This document shows positions 52,445 to 60,887 of a DNA stretch of 64,000 nucleotides, in pieces. The stretch comes from Gimesia chilikensis. Its GTDB lineage: Bacteria; Planctomycetota; Planctomycetia; Planctomycetales; Planctomycetaceae. The stretch spans positions 2,837,748 to 2,901,747 of the forward strand of contig NZ_CP036266.1 in NCBI RefSeq assembly GCF_007744075.1, read 5' to 3'. The position numbers and the translations under genes are program-made. The notes under the pieces were generated by a model. That model had not been told where the DNA came from. It saw only the letters and a list, made by a program, of their open reading frames with translations, and searched no databases. Position 1 is the first letter of the stretch. Every line of letters starts with the position of its first letter.

Positions 52445-53983
52445 GTGACTATACAACAACCATTCGGTGAGGAATGCTGTGAAGCTGAAGTGAAAGTATT
52501 TCGTGAGTCATATCAAAATCTTTATTTTTTAAAAACGCCATTCAACGAACTCGCACTTCAGAGCAGAAATTACTTATTTATTGGAAGACGTGGATCAGGG
52601 AAAACATCTCTCGCACATTATTTCACGTTTCAAAATTCCTTGCCCAGTGCTAAGTGTATTGATGTTGATGAACCAAAAGTTTATGAGAAAGTTTTAACGA
52701 AAATAGCTGAACGTGCCTCAACAATGCCAGATCTTGCAATGTCCCGCGTTGTGGCAATTTGGGACTTTCTAATCTGGTCATTGATATTTGATGAACTTTG
52801 TGAGGAAGATCCTGTAATTAATTCAGCTCGAAAACTGACAACACCTGATAAGGCATCATCTCTTATTCGAGATTTATTGAAGCAATTGCTATCAAAATTT
52901 CTTTGCGACGATGGAGAACTTAGTGACGATCTTGAGGAGTTTTTGGTTTCTGGACCCTTTTCTGAAGCTAAGAATCGCGCTGTTAAAATCACAAATCGAA
53001 AGCCCGTGATAATTGCGATTGATTCTTTAGAGAAATATTCGATCGAAAACCAACCCATGATGTGTGCAATTGCAGCTCTGGTGGAGAGTGCAAGTAATTT
53101 CAATCGATCGTATGCACATGTGGGAATTCATGTCAAAGTTTTTATTTCTGCAGAAGTTTTTCCGCATTTAGAAGAATCTGAAATATCAAATCCGAGTAAA
53201 TATATCAGACACCCAGTATATTTACACTGGAGACCGAAAGATCTAATGAGGTTGGTTTCGTGGCGACTTAATGAGTTCTTTCGTCGTGATCCAAAATTTA
53301 ATTCCTATTGTAGAGATGATGTTGACTGGGATAGTCCTGGTGAGGTTCTTGAAAAAGTTTGGAATCCACATTTTGGAACACATTTTTTCAATGGATTAGA
53401 TCTTTGTGAAGCCACCTTCCCTTATGTATTACGTCATACACAATTGAGACCACGCCAGTTTGTTATTTTATGTAATCATATTGCTGATAAGGCTATAAAA
53501 AGTGAGGAGTTTCCAAGATTTTCGAATGTGGCAATCTTAGAATCTATACGTAAACAAGAAATTCGGCTAGCAGGAGAGTTGTTAAATTCTTATTCGAAAG
53601 TATTTCCGAATGTTGCCAATATCGTAAGTGCCCTTGAAAGATTTCCTATGGTCTTTGACGCGAAAAAACTTGACCGTATGTCATCATCTACAGCTTCTCA
53701 ATGGCCTAGCGGTGACTATTCACCTTATCAGTTTAGACGTTTGGTCGCAGAACTTGGAATTGTCGGTCGAATCAGAAGTTGGGATAATGAATCTAAGATT
53801 ATTACAGCTGATTTTGAATATGCTCTTGAAGATCGTTTAACACTAACTTCGAAAGATAAATGTGTAATCCATCCAATGTTTTTTGAGAAACTTTCTATAG
53901 AGAAGTCTCATAAAATGATTATCTATCCATTTCCAAATCATCCTGATTTCAAACAAATAATGGAAAGTATGAAGAACGACTGA
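52445..53983 (+). CDS. P-loop ATPase of the Sll1717-like (STAND/KAP-related) group
   Basis: 512 aa, from a GTG start at 52445 (codon for the first Met of MTIQQPFGEE). Walker A is 'FIGRRGSGKTSLAHYF' (residues 46-61) and Walker B 'PVIIAIDSLEKY' (187-198). A 'VKVFISAEVFPHLEESE' segment and 'YLHWRPKDLMRLVSWRLNEFF' fit the sensor/winged-helix part of ATPases in the Sll1717 family, related to STAND and KAP proteins. A helical C-terminal region follows. Members occur singly or in phage-defence loci. Its codon use is AT-rich, unlike all other genes here, so recent horizontal transfer is likely. No partner effector gene is next to it. Confidence 0.8.
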   Translation: MTIQQPFGEECCEAEVKVFRESYQNLYFLKTPFNELALQSRNYLFIGRRGSGKTSLAHYFTFQNSLPSAKCIDVDEPKVYEKVLTKIAERASTMPDLAMSRVVAIWDFLIWSLIFDELCEEDPVINSARKLTTPDKASSLIRDLLKQLLSKFLCDDGELSDDLEEFLVSGPFSEAKNRAVKITNRKPVIIAIDSLEKYSIENQPMMCAIAALVESASNFNRSYAHVGIHVKVFISAEVFPHLEESEISNPSKYIRHPVYLHWRPKDLMRLVSWRLNEFFRRDPKFNSYCRDDVDWDSPGEVLEKVWNPHFGTHFFNGLDLCEATFPYVLRHTQLRPRQFVILCNHIADKAIKSEEFPRFSNVAILESIRKQEIRLAGELLNSYSKVFPNVANIVSALERFPMVFDAKKLDRMSSSTASQWPSGDYSPYQFRRLVAELGIVGRIRSWDNESKIITADFEYALEDRLTLTSKDKCVIHPMFFEKLSIEKSHKMIIYPFPNHPDFKQIMESMKND

Positions 53984-54004
53984 TCGGCGGAAGTTCTAGG
54001 ATGT

Positions 54005-55573
54005 TTACTCAAACTTGAACGAATAGAGATCCGCGTCTTTGAGTTTGATTTTTAGTCTCACCGGTTTGCCGGCGAGGCTGCTGACGTCGCTTCCCTTCTT
54101 CCAACTGACCGGGCGGGAGATGGTGTCACCGAAGAGTTCGATGCAGTCGGCTGCTGTGAAACCCTCGATTGGTTTGCCTGCGGGGGTCTGGAGTTCGACT
54201 GTGATGCCGCCGGCGGCAGAGGTGGAGAAGTTGAGCTTGAGCTCCTTGCCTGTGAAGGTGATCGGTTTGGTGGTGATCTCTCCCCCTTTGAGTGGGGCGT
54301 TGAGGGAGACGAAGCCGTCGATCCGCATGGTGTAGCGGCGGAGCTTGCTGCCCTCGCCGGTCCAGTAGCCTTCGGTGGCATAGAGGGAGAGTTCATCGGG
54401 GGCACCTTCAATGTCGGACCTGGTTTCGACCAGCTGCCAGGCGATGTACTGATGCCCGTAGTTCCAGGTATCTTTGCGTTCGATGCCGGGACGCAGGAAG
54501 GCTTCGGGCCAGCGTTTGAAATTGACACCGTCACGACTGGTCATGAACAGACCTTCGGTGATCGCCATGCCGTAACGGTTGGAGATGGATGATCGCATTT
54601 TGCGGTGTTTATATTCGGGCAGTTGTTCCATAGATTTCGACCAGCCCCGCTCGACGTAGCGGGTGGGAAAGCCGACGAGGATATGTGGAGCGCGATAGTA
54701 GGGTTTGATCTGGTTGGTGTAGAGCTGCTCGGGAGGCGCGTCGCCGTATTTCAGGTCCTGAGGTTCGCTCCAGTGGATGAAGTCGTCTGATGTGGCGGTG
54801 CGGATGTCGCGGAGGCCGGAGGGTTTCCAGTTCTTTTCATCGGTGGTGCCCTTGGTGAAGTAACGCCAGTAGGCCCGGTATTGTTTTGTGGCCGGATCCC
54901 AGAAAGCGAGGTTTTCGGAATCAAAGGCTCCCTTGGTGATGACCGGTTCTTCCGACATCAGCGACCAGTGAATGCCGTCGGGCGATTTGAGGGCCAGCAG
55001 TCCGTGCGGTCCACGGGAGCGGAGGATGGCTTTATATTTCGCATCGGGGGGACAGGCGGGGTTTTCGTCTTTGAAGACGGCGGGGTGCACGGGATCGGGT
55101 TTGGCGGACTTCATCCAGTCGCGGTGGGCTTTGCCGATGACGATGTTGTTATCTTTATTGCCGCTGCCGGGTGGGAAGGAAAAGAGTCCCAGGTCCGGGC
55201 GTTTCCAGTGAATGCCGTCGTCGCTCTCTGCGTAACAGGTGAAGTTGCTGTTAGCAGGGCCGAATTTCTTCTCTTGGACGTTGAGGTGCCAGGCTTTGTA
55301 GTACATGCGGTATTTGTCGCCATCCTTGAAAATGCTCTGGTAGCCGCAGCCACTCCCCTCCCAGGGTTTATCATAAGTGAAGACGACTTCGCGGGGTGTG
55401 GGATGATGCAGTTCGAAGCGGACATCTTCACTGCGGGAGTCGATCAGGGTGTCGTCGACGAGCAGTTCGAGTCGGGAGCCGATGTTGATGGGCTCTGCTG
55501 CGAAACTGGCGGCCGTGGTGAGCAGGCTCAGGGTGATACAGACGAGGAAGACGAGGCGGGCGGTGCGTGGCAT
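54005..55573 (-). CDS. Secreted five-bladed beta-propeller glycosidase-like protein (GH32/43/68-like)
   Basis: 522 aa with a signal peptide (MPRTARLVFLVCITLSL ... FAAEP). Repeated 'SDDGIHWKRP', 'SPDGIHWSLMSEEPV', 'TSDDFIHWSEPQDL' and 'SRDGVNFKRWPEAF' segments are the blade signatures of five-bladed propellers in GH32/GH43/GH68/GH117-type proteins. The first blade has 'LELLVDDTLIDSRSEDVRFELH', usual in planctomycete members annotated as 'hypothetical'. The last 110 residues form a beta-sandwich-like module ('LKLNFSTSAAGGITVELQTP'). I cannot place the catalytic acids confidently, so polysaccharide cleavage is only a suggestion. It converges with the ATPase gene. Confidence 0.75.
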   Translation of the reverse strand: MPRTARLVFLVCITLSLLTTAASFAAEPINIGSRLELLVDDTLIDSRSEDVRFELHHPTPREVVFTYDKPWEGSGCGYQSIFKDGDKYRMYYKAWHLNVQEKKFGPANSNFTCYAESDDGIHWKRPDLGLFSFPPGSGNKDNNIVIGKAHRDWMKSAKPDPVHPAVFKDENPACPPDAKYKAILRSRGPHGLLALKSPDGIHWSLMSEEPVITKGAFDSENLAFWDPATKQYRAYWRYFTKGTTDEKNWKPSGLRDIRTATSDDFIHWSEPQDLKYGDAPPEQLYTNQIKPYYRAPHILVGFPTRYVERGWSKSMEQLPEYKHRKMRSSISNRYGMAITEGLFMTSRDGVNFKRWPEAFLRPGIERKDTWNYGHQYIAWQLVETRSDIEGAPDELSLYATEGYWTGEGSKLRRYTMRIDGFVSLNAPLKGGEITTKPITFTGKELKLNFSTSAAGGITVELQTPAGKPIEGFTAADCIELFGDTISRPVSWKKGSDVSSLAGKPVRLKIKLKDADLYSFKFE

Positions 55574-55636
55574 GATGTTGATCCTGTGCTGGAGTGTGTA
55601 TGAGCTCTTTTATTCTAACTAGAATTTCTGCGGGGG

Positions 55637-55695
55637 ACCACGAAGGAACTCAAAAGAATTTTTTCTACCATGAAAGTCACGAAAAACACGAAAGG
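55637..55695 (+). repeat. Dispersed CACGAAA repeat (type D), copies 2a and 2b
   Basis: ACCACGAAGGAACTC at 55637-55651 and CTACCATGAAAGTCACGAAA (from 55665) then AACACGAAAGG form a diverged tandem pair in the gap between divergent genes. Confidence 0.5.
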
Positions 55696-55826
55696 AAAAT
55701 GGGGCGGTGGTGATTTGGTTAAAAAGGTGTGAACCTGTTGGAGAATACCTTGTCGTATAATATACACTAAGGTAAGATGGGAGTGAAGAATAAAAGAATG
55801 AAACAAAATGAGAAAGGAATGTGACT

Positions 55827-56699
55827 ATGAGTAGTCGAACTGGACGTGCCAATCTGGCGAAGACGACATTGCAGGTGATGGATGTAGGTCGGTATGTGAA
55901 TCCGCAGGGTGAATCGGTTTCGATCGCTGAGGTGATGGAGGCCTGTAACGCGGCTTCCGAATATTTTGCTCCTACAGAACTGGAGCAGTTGCGGGCAGAA
56001 GTGGTATCTGCCCCCTGCCCTTATGCCGAGACCCGGTTTGAGCTGTCGAATGAGACGACCCTGGAAGGGGCGCATGCGCTGGCATTGAAAGGAAATGCAG
56101 GCCGGATCGGTGTGTTGAATTTTGCGTCCGCGAAGAATCCGGGTGGTGGTTTTCTGGGAGGCAGTCAGGCGCAGGAAGAGAGCCTGGCACGGAGTTCCGC
56201 CCTGTATGGCTCACTGACCCGGTTTCACAGCGAATACTACGAGGCTCATCGGAACCAGAAAGATGCGTTTTACTCGGACCGGATGATTTACTCGCCTGAC
56301 TGTCCTGTCTTTCGGGACGATGCGGGCGCGTTTCTGGACGCGAGTTACCAGGTGGACTTTCTGACGAGTCCGGCACCAAATGCGGGAGCGATTCAGAAAA
56401 ATCGTCCGTTGATGGTCGCGGAGATTCCCGGAACCCTGCAGGCACGGATGGATAAGGTACTCGCATTGTTCGCCAGCAAAGGCTGTGCAACCCTTGTGTT
56501 GGGGGCTTGGGGCTGTGGTGTGTTCCGCAACTGCCCCGCGATGGTCGCTGCGAGTTATGCGGAGTTCCTCAAGCCCGGCGGTCCCTACCACGGACGGTTT
56601 GAACTGGTAAGGTTCTCGGTACTGGATCGGGCGGAAGGACAGCCGATCTATGGTGCGTTCACGGAATGCTTCGGGTGTGCGAAAGCAGCGAAACTGTGA
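55827..56699 (+). CDS. Bacterial-type poly(ADP-ribose) glycohydrolase (TIGR02452 family)
   Basis: About 290 aa from the ATG at 55827 (MSSRTGRANL), preceded by AAAGGAA; an upstream GTG is possible. The macro-like PARG core shows 'IGVLNFASAKNPGGGFLGG' and 'QAQEESLARSSALY', containing the GGG-X(6-8)-QEE signature (Gly106-108, Gln116-Glu118) whose Glu is catalytic in bacterial PARGs. 'LVLGAWGCGVFRNCPAMVA' and 'FVSVLD'-like 'FELVRFSVLD' complete the fold. It would cleave ADP-ribose polymers or ADP-ribosyl groups. An unrelated macro domain is encoded nearby. No ADP-ribosyltransferase gene is visible in the window. Confidence 0.88.
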   Translation: MSSRTGRANLAKTTLQVMDVGRYVNPQGESVSIAEVMEACNAASEYFAPTELEQLRAEVVSAPCPYAETRFELSNETTLEGAHALALKGNAGRIGVLNFASAKNPGGGFLGGSQAQEESLARSSALYGSLTRFHSEYYEAHRNQKDAFYSDRMIYSPDCPVFRDDAGAFLDASYQVDFLTSPAPNAGAIQKNRPLMVAEIPGTLQARMDKVLALFASKGCATLVLGAWGCGVFRNCPAMVAASYAEFLKPGGPYHGRFELVRFSVLDRAEGQPIYGAFTECFGCAKAAKL

Positions 56700-56765
56700 T
56701 CGTGACAGTGATGCTGTATGCATCGCACTAGGTGGTGAATTCTGAAGTGCACAGGCTATGGTTCC

Positions 56766-56794
56766 TACCACGAAATACACGAAAAGCACGAAAT
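56766..56794 (+). repeat. Dispersed CACGAAA repeat (type D), copy 3
   Basis: TACCACGAAATACACGAAAA then GCACGAAAT: three CACGAAA units 9-10 bases apart. The fullest copy, with the one at 58036. Confidence 0.65.
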
Positions 56795-56951
56795 TAGTGG
56801 TGACCTGATATGTTCTTTGATCCTTGTGTTGGCACCATTGGCAAATAGAACAGGGAGTTTTATTTTCACAATGGGGCACCGCAACTGGTCAAAATTTCTG
56901 CGAAGATGACACAGATCAGTTCGCAGTGAGTTTCAAAGACGCCATCGTCTG

Positions 56952-57083
56952 TTGAAATATCGCAAATGGATCTCTATGTCATTTATGCTTATGCTCGCAC
57001 CTGTGCTGATGCCTTTCATCCTGCTGGTCGATTCCCTACAGAGAAAAGGAAAGTTCTTCTCTGGAGGATCGGGAATTCGTTGA
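56952..57083 (+). CDS. Possible small membrane protein (about 43 aa)
   Basis: From a TTG at 56952 or ATG at 56976 this frame encodes a peptide with one hydrophobic stretch (SFMLMLAPVLMPFILLVDSL) and a basic C-terminal tail ending in GGSGIR. It has a short basic start (KYRKW) and could insert as a single-pass membrane protein. No ribosome-binding site stands out and there is no known family; it may be chance. Confidence 0.3.
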   Translation: MKYRKWISMSFMLMLAPVLMPFILLVDSLQRKGKFFSGGSGIR

Positions 57084-57164
57084 TAGTAATGACTGCCTGA
57101 TTCGACTATCATGAGAGAAAAAAGACACGAAGTCTGAATATACAATGAAAGGTTGTGAATACGG

Positions 57165-58007
57165 ATGTCTGCTGAGGATGAGAATCAGAAAGAGAATGAG
57201 CCGGATCTACGAGAGTTTCGTATCGGGGTGCGGGTCGATCCTGAAGAGGGGCTGCAGTCGATTGGCATGGAAGTCGTGAATGGCCTGGTCAATCTGGGAG
57301 GACGCATTGTTTCTCTGCAGGGAGGTGGTGCCACTTTTCGGAAGCTTGATCCGAACGAGGAAGCGCAGGACAAGAATCTGGCACTGAATGGCTGTGATAT
57401 CCAGGTGATTATGGATGTTTCGGGAGTCGGAGAGACGCCCGCTTCCCAGGAACACGATCGTCTGTATCGGGCGGGCCTGGATCTGATCAATCCTTATATG
57501 CAGATTGTGGGCCGCGAGACGCAACCTGCGGATACGGAGATAGCACAGGAAGAACTGAAACGGGGGATCGAACTGCTCAAGTGGGTGCTGGATATCAATC
57601 CCGGGAATGGGTCGGCGTGGTGGATCATCGGCAAGGCGGAACAGGCGCTGGACAATACGGAGGTGGCCTGCGATGCATTCGGGCATGCGTATCGATTGAA
57701 GAGCGAGAACGCTGACACGGCGCGGGAATATATGTACGAGTGCCTGAAACTGGGACGGGCGGCACAGGCGATCTCGGCGGCGCGGCATGCGATAGAACTC
57801 AAGCCGGACGATATGGGCCTGGTAGCGAACCTGGCGCTGGCTCTGTTGATCGGCGGCGAACTCGAAGAAGCAGCCGAGGTGATCGAGATTGCGGTGAACG
57901 GCGCGCCCGATGACCCGATCAATGTGAATCTACAGCAGCGGATTGCCGAAGTGTGTGCAGGCGTGGTTCCCCAGCCTCGAAAACTGGCCGACATGGATGC
58001 GACTTAA
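57165..58007 (+). CDS. Tetratricopeptide-repeat protein
   Basis: 280 aa, with an acidic, charged start (MSAEDENQKENEPDLREF). Residues 20-110 make a separate beta-rich region ('IGVRVDPEEGLQSIGMEVVN', 'FRKLDPNEEAQDKNLALNGC'), unidentified. From about 115 to 255 there are TPR-type helical pairs: 'GIELLKWVLDINPGNGSAWWIIGKAEQAL', 'DAFGHAYRLKSENADTAREYMYECLKLG' and 'AAQAISAARHAIELKPDDMGLVANLALALL'. Likely a cytoplasmic scaffold; no signal peptide is seen. No partner gene is clear. Confidence 0.75.
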   Translation: MSAEDENQKENEPDLREFRIGVRVDPEEGLQSIGMEVVNGLVNLGGRIVSLQGGGATFRKLDPNEEAQDKNLALNGCDIQVIMDVSGVGETPASQEHDRLYRAGLDLINPYMQIVGRETQPADTEIAQEELKRGIELLKWVLDINPGNGSAWWIIGKAEQALDNTEVACDAFGHAYRLKSENADTAREYMYECLKLGRAAQAISAARHAIELKPDDMGLVANLALALLIGGELEEAAEVIEIAVNGAPDDPINVNLQQRIAEVCAGVVPQPRKLADMDAT

Positions 58008-58035
58008 AACCGTCGTTACTGTAAATGTGAATGTA

Positions 58036-58065
58036 AACCACGAAAGACACGAAAAGCACGAAAGA
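58036..58065 (+). repeat. Dispersed CACGAAA repeat (type D), copy 4
   Basis: AACCACGAAAGACACGAAAA then GCACGAAAGA, three CACGAAA units spaced 9-10 bases. It lies between the TPR gene and the hydrolase gene. Confidence 0.65.
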
Positions 58066-58173
58066 CTTGGTTGAGAGGTTAGTTCGTCTGCAGGGGATAG
58101 CAAGCTGGGGTCTGGCTGTCTAATCTGAATTGCACAGCTGCTTTGAGGTCTGATCCAGGTGTAAGGAGTTATT

Positions 58174-58719
58174 ATGAGTCGGGCATTGCTGGTGATTGAT
58201 GTGCAGAATGAGTATTTCACGGGGGCGCTGCCGATCACGCATCCGGCGGGGCACCTGGAACGGATTCTGGAGGCGATGGATGCCGCTGCGGAACAGAAAG
58301 TGCCTGTGGTTGTGGTGCAGCATCATTTCGAGGATCCGGAAAAGCCGTTCTTTCAGAAAGGGACTCCCGGCTGGGAACTGCATCCCGAAGTCGCCCGTCG
58401 TCCACACGATCTGCTGCTGGAGAAAACGATGCCGGGGAGCTTTACGGGGACGCAGTTGGAAGCGTGGCTGCGGGAACGCGATATCGATACCGTGACCATC
58501 GCCGGCTATATGACGCATATGTGCTGTGACACGACGGCCCGCGAAGCCGTGCATCGCGGGTTCACCGTCGAATTTCTGAATGACGCCACGGGAACATTGC
58601 CTCTATCGAACAGTGCCGGTGAAGTGACCGCGGAAGAGTTACAGCGGTCGATCCTGTGTGCACAACAGATGCTGTTGAGTGAAGTTCTGGATGTGGAAGC
58701 CTGGAAGGGGCGCTTGTGA
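58174..58719 (+). CDS. Isochorismatase-fold cysteine hydrolase (nicotinamidase-related)
   Basis: 181 aa. The catalytic triad of the cysteine-hydrolase family is visible: Asp9 in '[14 protein letters not shown]', Lys84 in '[14 protein letters not shown]' and Cys117 in '[19 protein letters not shown]'. The motif 'GYMTHMC.DTTAR' is typical of this superfamily, which covers nicotinamidase, isochorismatase, biuret hydrolase and N-carbamoylsarcosine amidase. Metal-binding residues of true nicotinamidases (D-x-H) are replaced: after the strand comes '[12 protein letters not shown]', so a nicotinamidase role is uncertain. Good ATG start after AAGGAG. Confidence 0.88.
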   Translation: MSRALLVIDVQNEYFTGALPITHPAGHLERILEAMDAAAEQKVPVVVVQHHFEDPEKPFFQKGTPGWELHPEVARRPHDLLLEKTMPGSFTGTQLEAWLRERDIDTVTIAGYMTHMCCDTTAREAVHRGFTVEFLNDATGTLPLSNSAGEVTAEELQRSILCAQQMLLSEVLDVEAWKGRL

Positions 58720-58761
58720 GTTTCGTTTAGATCGATCCCCTGCCGTGTCGGGAGACTGACG

Positions 58762-59619
58762 ATGACCGAGGTAGCCGCTGAACCGATTGCCGAAAAGCTG
58801 GCAGAGCTGAATCTGGCGCTGTCGCCTGAGATACATTACCGGCTGGGAACGGTTTTTTCCCGCACTGAGTCGATGAGTCTCGAGCAGGCAATCGGTGAGA
58901 AGTATCCGCTCGTCAAAGCGTGCGAACCGGTTCTGTTGAAAGCGTTATTGGAACGGGAGCAGGTACTGTTTGTATCCCTGGGAGAACTGAGTTTTCAGAA
59001 AACAATTGTTATACTCACCAATCTGCGGATGCTGCTGTTTTCGACTGACCGGAAGCAGATTCCCTGGCAGCCTTACTGGGCGATCTATTACAGCCAGATT
59101 TCAGAACTGCAGCCGGTGTTTATGGAACAGTACAAAATCTTGCTGAAAGATGGCAGCAAGCTGAAGTTCAATTATTTTCCCTGGCAGGATCGCCAGAACT
59201 TTCAGCCGGTATACTCTGAAGCTGCCAAGAAAGTTGAGGAAGAAGGCCTGGATCCGCCTGTCTCGCAGTCGCGGGAAAATCTGTGTTCCAACTGCTTCGC
59301 CACGGTGCCGAAAGAGGGTTACGAATGTGAAGCCTGTGGAGCGACTTTCTGGACCCCCTTTTCTTTGTGTCTCCGCGGCTTTATTTTCCCTCCCGCAGGC
59401 AGCCTGGTGGTCAGGACGCGACGTGCCGCATTGATCGATATGGTGCTCTACTTCCTGATCCTGTCTTATGTCATTTTTTTGCAGGCGCAGGGGAACCTGA
59501 CTTTTGCGATCTTAATGTTCGTGCTGACGAATGGCAGCTACGGGGATTGGATGTATAAGCTGGCGAAACGGGGGCTGTTGCTGAAAGAGATCCGGCTCGA
59601 GAAACAGGCTGTCAATTGA
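58762..59619 (+). CDS. Zinc-ribbon membrane protein, tandem paralogue 1
   Basis: 285 aa, no known family. The N-terminal 170 residues are soluble and alpha/beta, with 'IHYRLGTVFSRTESMSLEQA' and a PH-like stretch 'TIVILTNLRMLLFSTDRKQI' followed by 'LLKDGSKLKFNYF'. A zinc ribbon lies around 170-195 ('CSNCFATVPKEGYECEACG', CxxC...CxxC). Two hydrophobic helices near 220-265 anchor it in the membrane. Its closest relative is the next gene, which shares all three regions in the same order. The 'TNLR..LF' plus 'LKDGRKLK' motifs recall bacterial PH-like proteins. Confidence 0.7.
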   Translation: MTEVAAEPIAEKLAELNLALSPEIHYRLGTVFSRTESMSLEQAIGEKYPLVKACEPVLLKALLEREQVLFVSLGELSFQKTIVILTNLRMLLFSTDRKQIPWQPYWAIYYSQISELQPVFMEQYKILLKDGSKLKFNYFPWQDRQNFQPVYSEAAKKVEEEGLDPPVSQSRENLCSNCFATVPKEGYECEACGATFWTPFSLCLRGFIFPPAGSLVVRTRRAALIDMVLYFLILSYVIFLQAQGNLTFAILMFVLTNGSYGDWMYKLAKRGLLLKEIRLEKQAVN

Positions 59620-59735
59620 CATTTTGCCGGATCATGAATTCCTGATGAGTCGGCCAGATTTTCTTAGAATCGCTTTCGATCTTCAGGTAAAATAAATTCA
59701 TCTTCTTTGATGCTCGAGTTAAGGAAGGATGAGCC

Positions 59736-60731
59736 ATGCAGAACCTGACCCATGATGAAGTGGCCGCCAAGCTGTGGGAGTTAAATCTCGAATTATCCCC
59801 GGAGATTCCCTATCGACTGGAGACGCTGTTTCCGCGGATCGAGGGCTGGTTTGTCAAAGGAAAGATCAAGGATCAATTCAAACTGCTCAAGCGGCTCGAA
59901 CCGCTGCTGGCTGAGATTCTGCTGGATCGCGAAGAGGTACAACTCGTTTTGCCGTGTAACCAGTCAACGCTTTCCGATGTCTTTCTGATGGGGTCACTCT
60001 GGGTCGGAACCTCAACCTGTGCCGTGCTGGTGTTGACCAACCTGCGGATCTATTGCATTCGCGTCAACGATACCGGCGTGCCTCAGCAGTCGTTCTGGCA
60101 GATCTATTACAGTCAGATCAAAGAGGTGGACCAGTCGCTGTTTGGTGACACGCTGTTTTATCTGAAAGATGGCCGCAAGTTGAAGTATTCCGGGATCGTT
60201 CCCGAAGATCAGCGGCGATTGCAGTTCATCGTCTGGGAGAACTGTAAGACATTCCGAAAGCAGGGCTTTGAGCCTTCCGTTTCTCAGTCGCGGGAGCAGG
60301 TGTGCGGTCACTGCTTCGATGTGATTCCCCCGGGAGTTTATGAATGTGACAGTTGTGGCGCGCAGTACTGGAGGCCGATCGAGGTTGGCATGCGGAGCTT
60401 CATCTTCCCGTCATGGGGCGATTTCGTGATGAAGCACACCACCCTGGCACTGATGGAGCTGATCGGTTTTACGTTTATCATCGGATTTACCATCGCTGCT
60501 TTCTTTGAAGGCAAGTATCTGGCGGGAATCATCTTGTATGTGACGGCGAACCTGGCGGATGCGTTAATGAGTGTGCAACTGGCGACGCGGGCGCTGCATC
60601 TGAAATCAACGCCCTTTGAACGTCCTGACATGTGGAGTTTGACGAATCCGGAGCGACTCGTGCAGGAGCAGCATGAAGCAGGCACAGGTTATGAGGGTTA
60701 TCGGGTTGCGGACGCGGCGGAGCAGTTATAA
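59736..60731 (+). CDS. Zinc-ribbon membrane protein, tandem paralogue 2
   Basis: 331 aa, homologous to the previous gene along its length. Both open with '..VA.KLWELNLELSPEIPYRL' equivalents and both have 'LTNLRIYCIRVNDT', 'QIYYSQIKEV', 'YLKDGRKLKYSG' and a 'SQSREQVCGHCFDVIPPGVYECDSCG' ribbon. It has an extra insertion around residues 60-80 (membrane-like 'SDVFLMGSLWVGTSTC') and a longer C-terminal tail. Two membrane helices follow the ribbon. Function unknown, but PH-like plus ribbon plus helices suggests a lipid- or metal-linked membrane protein. 116 bases separate it from its paralogue. Confidence 0.7.
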   Translation: MQNLTHDEVAAKLWELNLELSPEIPYRLETLFPRIEGWFVKGKIKDQFKLLKRLEPLLAEILLDREEVQLVLPCNQSTLSDVFLMGSLWVGTSTCAVLVLTNLRIYCIRVNDTGVPQQSFWQIYYSQIKEVDQSLFGDTLFYLKDGRKLKYSGIVPEDQRRLQFIVWENCKTFRKQGFEPSVSQSREQVCGHCFDVIPPGVYECDSCGAQYWRPIEVGMRSFIFPSWGDFVMKHTTLALMELIGFTFIIGFTIAAFFEGKYLAGIILYVTANLADALMSVQLATRALHLKSTPFERPDMWSLTNPERLVQEQHEAGTGYEGYRVADAAEQL

Positions 60732-60887
60732 AGCCTGGGCGGATCGACGCATGCTGATTGTCTGATGTCTGCACTTTTTAACCGATGCTTCCACAGCTCT
60801 CTGCACCGATGCACGATAAAGAGTAGGCGGGCATGATTGAGTTAGACTGACGGCAGAAGTTTTATAGACGCGAATCGGGAGCACACA

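Larger units (their letters stand above)
56700..57164. other. Intergenic region with D repeat and a possible small ORF
   Basis: About 465 bases. It holds a type D repeat at 56766 and the small frame at 56952-57083. Otherwise it shows no recognisable gene or RNA. Confidence 0.5.

Noticed and set aside
55637..58065. CRISPR array formed by the repeated CACGAAA units
   Set aside because: Copies are kilobases apart, with units only 9-10 bases apart inside a copy; there are no spacers of constant length and no cas genes.
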